The notes: a model not told the origin generated them from the sequence alone. DNA of 64,000 bases from Moniliophthora roreri (GCA_001466705.2 LATX02000200.1:496001-560000), one strand, 5' to 3'; numbered from the stretch's first letter, positions 21,680 through 34,794 are shown. A program made the numbers and translations.

Positions 21680-23222
21680 ACGACGAGTTTCTAGATAAAT
21701 ACGAATAACGTTTCTTTCAAACAGTTGTATACTGTGCAATAATTCAATGAATTCGATGCAAGATTGCCTGTGAATCAGGAAAGCCCTTTGGAAGCCTCAT
21801 AAACTCTGAAACGCGAAGTCCGTGAGATTGCACTCGACTTCACGTGCACTCGGCTAAGTAAAGTGGTCCGTGCGCAACAGTGAGGGTATAAAAGTACGAC
21901 CTGAACATGATGGCAACTCATACTTACCTTGATGGCATAGGTCCCTTCAGGTACCGTGATCTGTGGGCCGTGGAAATCCTTCATAGCACGGCGACCCTGT
22001 CCATACAGAGGGTGTCTGCGGTTTGTATGGGCTTCGGCTCATGCACCGTCTAAATATTTCCCTGTCCCACATCGGCCACTCTGGCTGGGTGGGCTCCCTT
22101 TTTTTAATGCCGCTTATTGGTCCTAACCCTAACCCTAGGCACCAGAAAATATATATATATAGATTTTTTGTCTTGTACCTTACTTTATGTTCCTCTTTGA
22201 CTTCTGACAGAATAAAAACTATCTTCGTCGCTCACTATTATCACATGCAGTACACAGACTGGCAGCCTTGGACCTTGAAACTAGTGGAACCATGGAAAGT
22301 TGCAGTGTTGTACTCGGTCTGAAGTACTGCTGGTACCTTGACAGGTCTTTGAAGGAGTTGGCGAACTTTTTTTGCACCGAGTGAGCCCAGGATATCAAGC
22401 TACCGAAAACTTGAAACGTCACACACAAGGAGGATAGGCTTAACATTGTGATTGACTACCTTAATATCAATTCCTGGACTAAGGTGCGTTTCGATCGTTA
22501 TACTGTCTTCTTACTTCTTATATTAGTCCTTCCATCCTTAGCGGGCTGTATCATTGACGCAGCCAAAGCGCAAACGCAACTTGGATGGGTCATTCAGAGC
22601 GTCCTTGCATTGTCTGTTCACACTAGCCACCAATATAGTACCGTGCACTAGCGGTCTTGAAACCCACCAATCGTTGCGGTGTTTGACGAGCCTATATGTT
22701 CTCAGTATACCCATGCGCAACTTGAAATACCTGGACCTTTCCGTGCCTGTTTGCGGTCACAAGGTAGGAGAGAACAAGTATACATGTCCCTGCTGAGTGA
22801 GTGAATGACTCGGAGTTCCGCTCAGGTCATCAGGATTCCCATGCGACACCCGCGAGAGCTCCAAGTCCAATATCCATGTATCGGTGCGTCCTTATCTGTT
22901 TCAAGTACCGAGAGCTGCTCGTAGTTCTCATTTTGTGACGGTTGACCTAGATATCAGAATTTCAAGTGATAGCTCTCTGACGTTCCATGAACAGGCTTTC
23001 GCAAGTGGAATTCTCGAAGGCTTCCTCGCGCCCAAAATACCACATTATTCTCAAGCATTTCTACAAAAGCTAGTTTAATATCACCTGACCGGGATTGCGA
23101 CATCGAAGCACCAAGTCGCGATACCTAGCAGGTGACGCTTGCGTTTGCGCAACAATCACGAATCTAATTCGCATCCTTTTATAGCTGGAAGCTGGTGTGA
23201 CCTTTTAGATATCATTGACCCC
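21680..23222. other. 1.5 kb region without a convincing gene
   Basis: It contains a telomere-like run at 22122-22139 and a short AT dinucleotide run at about 22148-22161. One possible minus-strand exon (about 21930-22040) reads RRHPLYGQGRRAMKDFHGPQ and then VPEGTYAIK before a perfect GTAAGT donor, but no partner exon was found. Nothing else is supported. Confidence 0.35.
22122..22139. repeat. short interstitial telomere-like repeat
   Basis: The sequence contains CCTAACCCTAACCCTAGG, about three units of CCCTAA, the complement of the TTAGGG telomere repeat common in basidiomycetes. The length is small enough for chance or a repaired break. Confidence 0.55.
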
Positions 23223-24955
23223 ATGGCTCCAGTCGCGACTACCAAAGAAGCAGAGGCCGACTCTGTTCAAAAATCAAAAGATAACTTGAAGGTCTTCAAC
23301 CCGTTCTATTCACCTTCGACTGGAGACGATGGAGACACGTCCTACAAGTACGCTGAGTTCAAGGTTCGTGTTGAGATCATCCTCGAGTTTAGGTGATGGA
23401 ACCTCACGCAATCTACAGCCCTACTTTCCTGACCTATCATGGCCCCCGTTAGAGGAGCAGCAAGTAACCGACCGTGGCTTATCGGCTGATCCTGAGAAGA
23501 AGAGTCTCCTCAACGCCGCACAGAAAGTTCGACATCTCACTCCTGTAATCGGTACTGAGCTGTTGGGCGTGGACCTGAGGCAACTCTCGAATTCCCAGAA
23601 AGATGAGCTGTGAATAGTTTCCCTTCTGATTATCCGATGACGCACTGACATACGAGTCTTTAGCGCTCTTTTAGTCGCCGAACGTGGTGTTGTTTGTGTG
23701 TAAAACATCAAGATTATCGACCTGACCTCCTATTGACCAAAGTACAGTTTTCCGCGACCAGGAAATCAACATCCACGAACAGCTTGATCTCGCTCGGTAT
23801 TTCGGCCCACTCCATAAACATGCTACTACTCCGATCCCGAAGAATGGACTAGAAGAAGTGCACGGTGCGTTCTTATTAGCCAAGCTTTTGTCACAAGACG
23901 ACTCATGTTCACATCAGTTGTATACAATGACGCTTCCCGTCGTCCGGATCCCGGCGCGTTTTCAAAGTTGGAGCTTTGGCACTCGGACGTAGGTACTCTG
24001 ACGTCTTTGGACCTACCTTTCATGACCTGTCTTTCACCGTTAGGTTACATACGAGATACAGCCCCCTTGTACCACGTCGTTGAAGGTTATCACTGGACCT
24101 GAATACGGTCAGTCAAACTCATCCTTTTCGGGCTTCCATATTGAATACTTTTTTTTTTTTTTTTCAGGCGGTGATACGTTGTGGACCTCTGGGCAAGTCG
24201 ATCATGCCATTCTCCTCAAAGTCTAACTAAACCGGTACTAGGTACGCTGTCTATTCAGGGTTGAGTCCAGGGTTCCAAACGTACCTGGAAGGACTTGAGG
24301 CCGTTCATAGCGCAGTGGCGCAGGCTGACGGTGCACGAGCGGCTGGGCTACCGGTCCGACGAAAGGAAATTGAGACCGTTCACCCAGTCGTGCGAGTTCA
24401 CCCCGTTACTGGATGGAAGAGTGTTTTCGTGAATCCAGGTGAGTGTATCTACTTGGTGAGCCGACATTTCGTTTCTCAAAAACCTCTTTTTTTTTTTTCC
24501 CTTCATATAGGTTTTACACGCCGCATCGTTGGCGTTCCCAAAGCGGAATCTGACGCTATACTCAACTTTTTGTTCCACCAGTTGGGTGAGAATCCGGATT
24601 ATCAGGTACGCTTCCATTGGGAACCCAACTCTGTCGCTATTTGGGATAATAGGGCAAGTGATGCCTCACCGTTGATATTTCTACCTTGCAATGACGACTT
24701 TTTTTTTTTTTTTTTTGTTTTGTTTAGGTGGTTGTCCATTCCGCTACGTTTGACTTTTGGCCTGCTACACGACACGCTTTGCGCGCAACACCTCACGGAG
24801 AGAAACCCTTGTCTGTCAAGGATTACGAGGCCAAGACTGGAAAGGTTGCTAAAGATAGGCAATTGGAGATTTGGAAACAGCAAGGATTGGATGTGGATGC
24901 GACCCAGAATGGGAAAACTGTAACAGCGTCGCGGCCTCGAGGATACAATGACTAG
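23223..24955 (+). CDS. TauD/TfdA-family Fe(II)/2-oxoglutarate dioxygenase (taurine/sulfonate type)
   Basis: A gene of about ten short exons. It starts MAPVATTKEAEADSVQKSK and continues with KYAEFKPYFPDLSWPPLEE, TPVIGTELLGVDLRQLS, and VVFFRDQEINIHEQLDLARY. The iron-binding facial triad is visible as His and Asp in LELWHSDVTYEIQPP and the distal His in VVVHSATFDFWPATRHALR, whose Arg would bind 2-oxoglutarate. The end is RPRGYND. The family oxidises taurine, alkyl sulfonates or other acids and resembles yeast Jlp1, which frees sulfite from sulfonates. One intron (24193-24241) has a GC donor, GG|GCAAGT, with a CTAAC branch site. Two other introns carry long poly-T tracts before the acceptor. About 390 residues, typical. 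Confidence 0.88.
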
Positions 24956-25949
24956 GAGCTTATGCGTCGGTTGGGATGTGTATAATAGCGCTCATTTGTA
25001 GGGATCTTTCTTCGTAAATAGAGAGTGATCCGCGACACCTTCCTATATTCAGTGCCGTTAAGACCGAGCAAAGTGGATCGTGAATGAAAGCCGCGGGGCT
25101 TCGCACCAACTTACACATTGCGCCAGGCTCACCATTGTTTCTACCTGATCTCGTCTATATCACTAACTGCCGGAGAATCCGCAACCGCAACATACATATA
25201 ACATAAAGCGGAGCGGGTCAAGCCTAGCCATTACGCAAAAAAAGAACAGAATCGAGATCTATCATCATCATCCATCATCATCATCATTCATCATCTGCGG
25301 CTAATAAATCTGACAGAAGCCCATTGCATGAATCAGGAATATTTTTTGCCAACTTCGCAGCCAGGCACTTGCACGCGCGCGAGAGATCGGTTCCGCGCTG
25401 CTTGGTGGGTCCTAGTGGGAGATGACCATTTACCATTCAAACTGTCTTCACCGCAGTAAACTTGTGCGTTGACACTGCGACGATCTGACGGGAATAGTGA
25501 GTGTTTCACAAGAAGAGACCGGATGCTTCTCTTTTTCATTTAACAGTCTTTCTGCCGGGGGGGGGGGGGGGNGGGGTGGGTTTGGAGATCCATGTTGCGG
25601 AACAAAACAAAACAAAACGAAAAAAAAAAGTACAATCGATGAGAGCAAGTCAGTATGCAAAAAAGAAAAACTGAACGACAGCATTAAGTACCCGATCTGG
25701 TAAGGACAGATTGCAATTAGTATCAGTTTCCGATAGCAAAAAAAAAAAAAAAAAAAAAAAAAAGGGACAAGGAGAAACACCAGAGCAAAAACGAATATAG
25801 CAAAATACGCTATGTGAGGACGTAATGGATAATATACATGTGCCTACGAGTAGAAAAAAAGTGTGTTCGGAATGAGTACAATAACATTGTGGCAATTAAG
25901 ACGAGCGAGGTGAACTTGAAAGAATGCTAGATTTTTTAAGTCCGACGAG
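24956..25949. other. intergenic region with homopolymers and microsatellites
   Basis: A CATCAT-rich stretch lies at about 25262-25293, a G run containing one ambiguous base at 25572 lies at 25557-25580, and an A run of more than 20 at about 25738-25763. No gene is supported. It holds the 3' ends of two convergent genes. Confidence 0.5.
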
Positions 25950-28539
25950 CTACCGCGATGAAGGATCTTGAATAGAAGAACGAACAAAGGACTGCTGAAC
26001 CTGCTCAGGAGCATATGTGCGCCCAAGAGACGGCGTCGCAGACCAAGGAGGTGGAGGAAGACTTGAGTTGGTTCCCGAGGAAGTTGGCGGCGGCGGAATG
26101 GGTTGCTGCTGCTCCGAAATATGGCTAGATTCTGCTGTTGGAGAGGATGCAGGTACCTGTTCCTGGATTGACGGCGTCATGACCTGGAAAAATCCTTGAT
26201 GATGCGCCATGGCAGTGGACGAGACAATTTCTTCAGTTTTGGAACGATTGGATTTTTCGGCTTCAGCTGCTCTTGTGGATGCACGGAGCATCTCCATATC
26301 AATCGGCGGAGGTGGTTCTCCATTTGGGCCAGGGTTCATCTTGTTTTGTTTTCGCATTAATTTTGCGTAATCTGAAAGCATGTTGGGAGGGTGAATGAAG
26401 TAACGGATCAAATAGCACGTACGCAGTCCGCAAGCGTTGCATAATGTTCTGGCTCCATCAGGACCTCGTCTCCATTCAGGAGTTTCCCTAATGTTACACG
26501 AATGACATCTACCAGGAGGCGTGGCTCGCTGGAAAAAAAGCTGTGTAGCTGTTGAACACACACGTAAGTTGAGAGCAACTCACGCTTCGCTTTCGATATT
26601 TACTTTTCGGTTGACTGGTATTGGAAGAAGCCCCTGCCGTGGTCGTAGCTCGCTTGGTACGAATAAGCTCCATGTCTTGCTCCGCCGTGCTTTGACCTGG
26701 AACTGATACATCGTCATACTAAAAGAAAACATCAGCTGAGGTATACAAGAGTAATAATGTACGGACCTCATCATAGTTGATACTGGAATCACCCTCGACA
26801 TGCCCATCTTGGGCCATGTCCTCCCATGGTCTCTTTGGTGGACGATGGTCGTCAACAGATGCACTGTCACTATCATTTTTGATGTGCTCATCGTCCATAG
26901 ATTCCCTACGCAATTCCTCTAGTAACCGAACCACATTGTGTGCATGAGCAGACATGGCAACTATTTCCTGAGATTGCGGTACAACATGGGGCATGGCTCC
27001 GTGAAGTTGCGCTGAAGGAGCCTGTTAGCACATCCAGAGAAACAAAAAAAAAAAAAAAAAGCCTATATGGCATGGACAAACCATAGCGACTAGCAAAGTC
27101 ATATAGAGACGAGCACAAATCTGCCAGCTGTGAATGTACTGTTAACAATTTTTGGTTGCTCATTCAGCAAAAACGAACCTCCACCATTGTTGGATCGGGT
27201 GCAAATGAGCGTTCATGCGCCGTTGTAGACACCGAAGGATTGCCTGGAATGTATGATCCACGCGCATCCAACTGGGCAGGATTTATGGCCGTCGTTCTTT
27301 GGTTTATCTGTTGCGGTGCGGGCTGTTGCTGCACATGCACCGGTTGCTGGTAGCTTGGGGGTTCAGGTGGTGGCGGAGGTGGAGGATGTGAATGAGAGTG
27401 CGTGGGTGCATGAGGAGGAGGAGGTGGTGGTAGTGGATGCATATGCTGGCTGTATTGAGGCGGTGGGGCATGGTGAGATGCTGGTGGTGCTGGTGTAGGT
27501 GCTGTCGGTACTGGCGGCGGGTGATGGTAGTGTTGGGGAGGATGATTGTGTGATTGCTGTGGTACTGGTGGTACTGGTGGTTGAGTTGGTGGTTGCTGAC
27601 CGGACGGCGGCTCCCAATGGGAGCTAGCGTGTGTCGGAGAAGGGTACGGTGCAGAATGGGGCGTATGATGGGAAGGCGGTGGAGGCGGCGGGGCTGAATG
27701 CTGCACACTAGACACAGGCGCAGATTGACCTGTGTTTGCAGGTCGGGAAGGCGGTACGTATGGTGTTTGATAAGTTGCATATGTCGGATGTTGTTGTTGC
27801 GACGAGCCTTCAGTTGACGGGGGACTAGAATGTTGTCCTGGATGCGTCGGAGGATGCACGGCAGAAACGGGACTCGTCTGATGGTAGGGGCTGGGTGGTG
27901 GTATCCCAGTAGAATAAGAAGAATATGAATAGGTCCCCTGTGGTGTATGTCAAGATAATGTCAAGTTGATGATACCAAATGGCTCACAGACGAGTTGCGC
28001 GAGTCACGAATGACAGGCGTACGGTTATTTGCACGTAGTCTTTTGCTAGAAGCGTGTTGATGATACTCGTCGCCACGCATTCCGGGACCACTAATCACTG
28101 AACCAGGAATAGGTGTTGTTTGAGCCGAAAGTGGTATGCCAGGGGTCGCGTAACCATCATTCTCATGGCGAGGAGCATATTCCTGATGTCTCAACGGTGC
28201 TTCATGGCCGGGAGATGACGGTGGAGCATGGTGTTGAGGGTGAGGTTGATGGACGTGATTGGAAGAGGGCGGTGCTACAGGCGGATGTGCAGCATGGTGA
28301 GGTGGTCGATTCCATGTCTGAGAGTGACGTGCTGAACGTTCGTGAACGGGTGAAGGACTTGGGTCGTACGCGGGAGGTGGAGGATTGTCGGAGGCTTGAG
28401 GTGGTTCTTGACGATGACGATTTGGGTAGGGGAAATGGAGATCCTTTATGGAAGGTAAGCGGAGGTCGTCATTGTAAGGGCTGGGAGGAGGAGGTAGAGA
28501 ATAGCCTGAGCGCTGGGCTGCAGAATGAGCAGCCGCCAT
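25950..28539 (-). CDS. GATA-type zinc finger transcription factor with Pro/His-rich N-terminus
   Basis: A minus-strand gene of seven or eight exons starting [20 protein letters not shown] at 28539. The N-terminal 420 residues are extremely rich in Pro, His and Gln, with [14 protein letters not shown] near the start. A helical segment follows ([20 protein letters not shown]), then an acidic linker, then [20 protein letters not shown]. The finger is Cys-X2-Cys-X18-Cys-X2-Cys with [20 protein letters not shown] and the basic tail [12 protein letters not shown]. An 18-residue loop is the class seen in White Collar-2-like factors, but no PAS domain is evident here. Such factors bind GATA sites and control nitrogen use, light response or morphogenesis. 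The C-terminus ends SSIQDPSSR after another Pro-rich segment. Confidence 0.88.
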
Positions 28540-30597
28540 TGCACATAAAGACCGAGTGTGAAGACGAGTTGAATTATACACGAAATAGCAGATGAACCCC
28601 GTTGGATGAATCTTGTTGGATTGTACCTTCCGATGAAGACGGATCTGACAGAGTGGGTCATATCGAGAGTATCGAGGAGAAGAAAGAACGCGTCGACTTA
28701 CAGATATTAGATGTCTTGAGACGTGTATACAATGAGAAAATAAGAAAGAAAGAAGAAGGAGAAAAAAATAAAAGAGAAAACCTTGAACGAGATGATGATG
28801 ATGGTGAAAAGGCAGGACGTTGAAAATTACACCTTGTGCCGCGTGCCATGCCAGATCTGCCATTCAAACTCCGACAGTTGACCTTTTGAGAAATGTTTTC
28901 TTGATAAAAATTGCTTGTATAGTAGATGTGTGTATGTGTGTATGTGTATTCTCTGACTCTCACATCAAGCAGCTGTGTCGTCCTCTGTGGATACATATCT
29001 TGCTTGCTAGAATCTGTTCAAATTGGCGAATCGGCGCGAATCGGTGATCCAGTTCTCGATGAGATCGATTTATTTATTTACGTATCCCCAATTACCAACC
29101 TTGTCAGATTCAGCTTTCCTATTGCGCTGGCATAACTCAATGTATTTGTACCCGGTATCGGATCCGAGCTGTCTCTGTGCTCTAGCCAACTCATGACAGC
29201 TTGCTGGCATGCTTGTACTGGTCTCCCCAAACGTTTCATACCATTCATACTCCAGACTCGTCCAAAGAGTCTGGGCAGAGAGACAGAGAGACCGCCAGAC
29301 TGCCACCACACGTGTTTCCAAGGTTTCAACTTGTGCCTGATCTCGTCCAAAAGGGGAAGTTGAAGCATCCAGATCATTTCAGATGCAATCAGGAACATAC
29401 CGAGTTCCCACTCCATCTCCATTCATATGAACCCAAAGGAAAACAAAAAAAAAAAAAAAAAAAAACACATGTCAGCCAAGCCCAAACACATTCCAATTCA
29501 ATGAGATAAGCTACCAGATATGCTCATGCGTGCANCCCCACTTCGTGCTTGGTTAATTCATACTTATCATATCCCGTTAACTGAATTCACTTTACATTCT
29601 CGATATGCTCTATCTAACAAAAAAAAAAAAAGGTACCCTTTAGGCGACCAGTTGTTATACCATTATGATATGTTTTATACCGTGGATTGCCACTACCTAC
29701 TGTCCATTCTTACCTTGGTTTTTAGGTTCCCGTTTTCTTCTTTTCCTCCTTCTCTTAAACGCCAAACACGGTTATTGTATATTAGTAGTCAGAGAGAGAG
29801 ATTGTACTAATAAGCTTAAAACATGTAAACGTGTTTCCTTGGTATCGGCTATTCGAACATACGAGGACCGGGCCAGGTGGGACGTGATCAGAATGAAGGG
29901 AAGGGGGGGGGGGGGGGGGGTATGGTATCCACTCAATTACCGTCCAATGCCGCCGTTCTCGCCCTTTACCTTGCGGAGAGGACTTTCCGAGTGTGCGAAC
30001 CTCAAAGTTGAAGCTATGTCTGCTGACATGTCATATTGACATGTGTCCTGTGAAGCAACAACAACAACAAAAAAAAAAAAAAAAAGAATTCATCTATTCA
30101 GGCTCGTCAAAAAAAGAAGTTCGAAGACCAATTATATTGGTCTATAGTTCTTTTGGTTGGGACGCTCCGGATAATGAAAGCGTCAAGCACCCAAAAAAAG
30201 AATCATACCACATCATCATCATCATCATCATCATCGTAAAACAGAGTCCGAAATTCCAAGCCTTGTGTCATTACATCCGGTTGGTAACGAGGATTCTCGT
30301 AATTAAAAATCTGGCGTCGTTCTTCCGACCGGGGGGGGAGGGGGAGGGTTCATAGAGATCTATCGGGTTGACACTCGCAAGTGGTGGCTGAGAATTACTC
30401 CGTCGTCTCGTACGAGCGCATAGATCTGTACTGTTAGAAACAGATGCAAAAAAAAAAAAAAGCTTATTCGATTTAGATTCATATCCTAGATATGTACCAG
30501 TAACGAATAGACAAAGCAATGAATATTGAATGGATATCATATCCTAGAACGACAATCAGAGGAGGGTTCGTCCGCACGAGTTCCCAAAATGTAGTAC
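28540..30597. other. 2 kb intergenic region rich in simple repeats
   Basis: It includes TGTG/TATG-type repeats near 28925-28950, poly-A near 29442-29465, an ambiguous base at 29535, poly-G near 29904-29920, AAC/A-rich sequence near 30057-30085 and a TCA trinucleotide run near 30210-30236. No gene or RNA was recognised. The left part should contain the promoter of the GATA gene. Confidence 0.5.
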
Positions 30598-33500
30598 TTA
30601 CCCGATAGCTTTCATGAGCAGGAACCCAACAGTTGACACGACCTAGTTCTCAGCGTCAGCGAATGCGAATTCAATAGACATAAAATTCTGACAAGCGTGG
30701 CCAAGATGCTGGCGGGAACGCCATTCTTCAAGAAGTCAACATTCGAGAGATAAAGTTCACCCAGTTCGTCCTCTTGGGTAGCACTAGTATGACGTGGTAA
30801 GTATATTACAAGTAGCCAAAACATCAACACGTACGCTGTTTGGTTAGGAAAGCCTGACACCGGCATACCCATACCAGCTGAGCAAATCAAGCCAGTGATA
30901 AAAATGAGCAGATTCTCTTGGCCGCCGATTGCTTTGCCAACTTCACTAGCTATTGGTACGAGAAGTACACTGGCAATTGTATGACTAATGAAAGTCGATA
31001 TTACCTAGGGTGCAAAAAGATCAGATTTGAATATGAGGTAGGACTTCACGAACCAGAACAATCGGTGACAGAATCATCACCACTTGGTATAACTCGAATC
31101 CCTGAACCGCGTCTTTTATGACATCTCCCATAATATCCAGCAGCCCGCTGGAAGTGACTCCTTTCCCGAGTGCGATTCCTCCCATGGCGAGGAAAACAAT
31201 TGTCCACGTGAATTGTTCAAAATCATCCTGTCATATGAACAAACCGTCAAACGCGTTCCGAAAACAAAACATTCCCAACAAACCTTCTTCAGCACTCCGG
31301 TAGAAAAGAAGGCAATTATGGGGATGATGGCGATTACACCCATATCGCCGATATAGTCCTCGATTGCATGTGCTACACACCACAGGGCAATTGTAACAAG
31401 GCACACAAGGGTGACCCAGTACTGTTTTAGGGTGAAGTTATCCCGTGTGGCCCGGATAGGCCGGATCTCAATCTCACTTTCGCCGTCCGGAGAACGTGAG
31501 GGTCGGTACGAGGCTAAAAGAAGGCCCCATATAAGCAGGATCGAAATCGCTGAGACGGGAAGAGCGACCGCAAACCACCGACCCCAGTCCAGCGGTTCGG
31601 TCATCGCTTCCAGGGCAATCAAATTCTGAGGCGACGAGATAGGTGAACTCTGACCACCGATGTTAGCCGCAAGCGCGATGCCGAGCTATACACGAGAAAA
31701 ATAAAATCAGCTGCCTGTTCCCGGTTTGCTTGGAGCACCTACAATGAGGCATGGCGCAAAATTTGTCCTTGGAGGAAGTGTTCGGAGAATGGGCTACGAT
31801 ACGATAATCAGCAATGACTGATCCGCGTGGAAGGATACATACTCTTATCAGTGTAAAGCAAAGGGTCGGCGCTGCCACGTTACTGCGATTTTGTCGGGTT
31901 AGCGTCCGAGCGCAATGAAGACACGACGATAACCGACCTGATCCACATGCTCGCAAAACACGAGACCCCCATGAAAGCCAACAATACAGTTTTCGGCTTG
32001 GTGCCAGCTAGAGCTAAGACACGAGTGATCAAAATGCGATCAATATTCGTCTTGCTCAATGCGGATGCGATTGTAAATCCTCCAATAAGCAACATGATCG
32101 TTGGTGAAAACATCACGGAGAATATATAACTATGACTAAATGAGAGTCTGCGTGGCGATGAACAACTAAGCACTCACTGAGTAGCCTCCTTAGGAGAAAG
32201 AGGTGGATATACACCAGACTCTGGGGGTGTTTCGGATCCACGCAATGCCTGCAACCACACGAGTAGGAGGGGTACCGAGATCGAGGTAACAAACAAGGGA
32301 ATAGCCTGGTAGACATCTTGTCAATTAGTCAATTCTCAGTATTGCTGGAGTAACACGAACCTCTGTCGCCCACAGGATGGTACAAAAGATGAGAACTGCA
32401 AAACACCTGTTCGCCTCGACAATGTCCACCACTTGGATATTAAGCAGGGCAATGAAGATTGCGACAGAGATGATGAAGTAGAGTTTTCTCCTCGTCACTT
32501 TGAGTCTCCCTGCTGGTGTAGGCACTTCAAATAGACCTGGTGTCTCCTCCTTTACCAAGGTTGCTCCTGTTGGCTGCGTTCCTTCACCCTCCCCGCGTCT
32601 TTCACGACCAATCATTTGCCGCCATACAGTGTCTCGCTCCCAAGCGATATTCTCCCTTTGATGAAGCTTCAGCTGCTGCTTGGCGGCATTGGCATTTCCA
32701 CGGGCCACGCATTTCGTGTACAGCTCGACAAGGCGGTTCACGGCCAAGTTTAATCGATCCTTCGATTGCTGTGTGAACGGGGTAGCCTGCTCAACGATAT
32801 CGTGGAGATAATGATCTTTAAGCTGTAAGACAACAATCAGAATCAATCAAGGTGCAAAGATGTGAAATATAGGACCTCGCTGTAGGTGACCTTGTCGTAT
32901 CTGATGACGATATTTAGCTGGAGGTGCTGTGGGAAAAGCTGGGGCAGCTTACTTTTTGAGTATCTTCCTAAAACCCGAATAGTTAACTTCGACGTAAGAA
33001 CGCAGTGACGAGAAGGATATAAAAAGATTGGTGATTCGTCGTTTGTAAAGCAGTCGCGTATCGGTAGCATAATTCGATTTCGCGGTCCAAATATCAGGAG
33101 CTATGGAAGACGTCACGCTATCCCTCATGATGTTGAGTCTATTAGCTAGCCTCCCAAGTGTTCCCTTTGGGGATTTAAGTCGACTTAGAGAATTGACACT
33201 GTCTTCCATATCTGGCTCTCCCTCACTGGAAGTAATGCTATAGCGGCGCCGGCGTTCGACTGGTGATAATGGGGACAACGGTGGCTCTTCGGGTATAGCA
33301 GCTGGACCTACAGCACATTGTAAGGCCTGTGAGAGTGGTAAGGATTATATGAGGCGTACTTGAAAATAGGTCACGGGCATGACTAGCTGAGCTCGAAACA
33401 CGCCGGCGTCGACGTGTCGAAGAAGGAAGGGTGGGGTCGCGGCTTCGGGACAGGCTGTCGTCGTCGTCGTCGTCATCTTCAAAATCGTCATCCGTGTAGT

Positions 33501-33932
33501 GATCGCCTTCGAGGCCAAGCTCTTCCTGTTGCCTCACCAATTCTTCCAACTCCTCCAACTCTTCAGACAACTCCTTTTCTTGTGCTTCGTAGAACAACAC
33601 AATCTTCCGCAATTGGCGATCCAAGAGCGGTACGAAGACGGAATCGGTCTGATGGTCTGCAGGCCGTCCAACGAGTGATGTTCGTTCATTCGACTCCAAG
33701 TCCTGGTACGACGAATTGATATTTTGCTGCTTTTCCAGTTGGTAGATACATTTCTTGAGCATGTCATAGCTTCCATGTGTTCAGGTTTCTTGTCCTTCCG
33801 AGTAGATTGACGGAGACGTACTCGATATATTCCTCCCACCAATCCGAAACGGCATTAAATTTAAGAGCAGAGCTTGCTTCCGGGTTAACACTGGTGGTTT
33901 GGAGGGTAAAAGCCAACTTACCTGAACTTCAT
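30598..33932 (-). CDS. SPX-domain low-affinity phosphate transporter (Pho87/Pho90/Pho91 type)
   Basis: A minus-strand gene of about fifteen exons. The start MKF at 33932 joins SVNPEASSALKFNAVSDWWE and EYIDYDMLKKCIYQLEKQ, the N-terminal SPX signature. A 53 nt intron between them must be removed to keep the frame. An acidic Asp run and an Arg-rich linker follow, then NLFISFSSLRSYVEVNYSGF, GFRKILKKYDKVT and the SPX end ARGNANAAKQQLKLHQREN. The membrane half starts VTRRKLYFIISVAIFIALLN and carries LLIGGFTIASALSKTNIDR, LGIALAANIGGQSSPISSPQ, and IVFLAMGGIALGKGV, as in DASS/SLC13-type carriers. It ends VSTVGFLLMKAIG. SPX senses inositol pyrophosphates and gates phosphate flux at the plasma or vacuolar membrane. 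Confidence 0.9.
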
Positions 33933-34042
33933 GGCAGATATTCCTCTCAACCAGAGGTCTTCAGAGGGTACGGCCTGGCAGAAGTCGGGGCAAGAGCAGT
34001 AACACTAATAGGCAACATTAGTCAGCAAGACTCAAGGGCCGC

Positions 34043-34273
34043 TTAGCGCCGACTGTGGTCGTCTGCCTCCAACATCTTCGATACTTCTTTGACCGTCATC
34101 CTCGGCCGTGCTTTCAAGCCCGATCCCAATTCACAGAGAATCACAAGTCGCACGATTTCATTATTCATGGGAGCACGCTGGTCAAGAGCGCTTGGGTACA
34201 ACTGATGATCGTTGCGTTCCGACTCTTCGTCGGCATCCTTGCCTGAAGCCATACAAGGGTTGGACGTGATCAT
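34043..34273 (-). CDS. small unknown protein or terminal exon
   Basis: A 76-codon minus-strand frame lies only 110 bases upstream of the transporter start. It reads MASGKDADEESERNDHQLYP, then APMNNEIVRLVILCELGSGL and RMTVKEVSKMLEADDHSRR. The composition looks like a genuine charged, partly helical peptide. Neither a domain nor a clear upstream exon was found; an acceptor-like CTTCAG precedes the GKDAD segment, so it could be the last exon of a longer gene. Confidence 0.35.
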   Translation of the reverse strand: MITSNPCMASGKDADEESERNDHQLYPSALDQRAPMNNEIVRLVILCELGSGLKARPRMTVKEVSKMLEADDHSRR

Positions 34274-34794
34274 TCAATCCTGTTGGTGCTCTACTGCCGT
34301 CAGCCTTTCATCGTAGACACAGCACTCTAACTTGTCCTTATTCGACACTGCTATTTGGAGAACTAGACCTATTCCTCCCCTGGAATTACTACGTCGTACC
34401 TGATTGATACCATCCCGAGACCTTTGTTACGTCGGGACTCCTATTTCGCATGGATTTCTGTGTCTGGTGACACTTTCGTAACGATGGCAAACTGGGCCGG
34501 TGGATCCGGAGCCTCTGGATACCTGAAATAGTCAATACTCATTTTTCCATTCCCTCTCGTTCTTGCTGTCGCCGACGCTGTATCTAATACATCATTCCTT
34601 AGACTTCAAGGAGCAATGAAATCCAAGATCATCATTCGTAATGCTTTGCGCATCAGGGCGCTCCGTTCCCGCCGTTGTCCAGAGTCAGCCACTGATACTA
34701 CATATCTAGGGCTTCGTTCATGACCCTGAGGTTGCGATCACAACCCGCTCAAGCTTGGGCACATTCTCATTATTGTCGGGGTCTTGAAACCGCC
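34274..34794. other. intergenic region upstream of the FAD oxidase
   Basis: About 520 bases with no supported gene; the promoter of the plus-strand oxidase must lie here. Confidence 0.35.

Noticed and set aside
27253..27780. Val/His-rich alternative frames across the GATA gene
   Set aside because: They arise from the CCA/CAC/CAT-rich coding repeat read in other frames.
30210..30236. Regular TCA trinucleotide run as a CRISPR-like or regulatory array
   Set aside because: It is a simple microsatellite with no spacers, as are the CATCAT, CA, poly-A and poly-G tracts.
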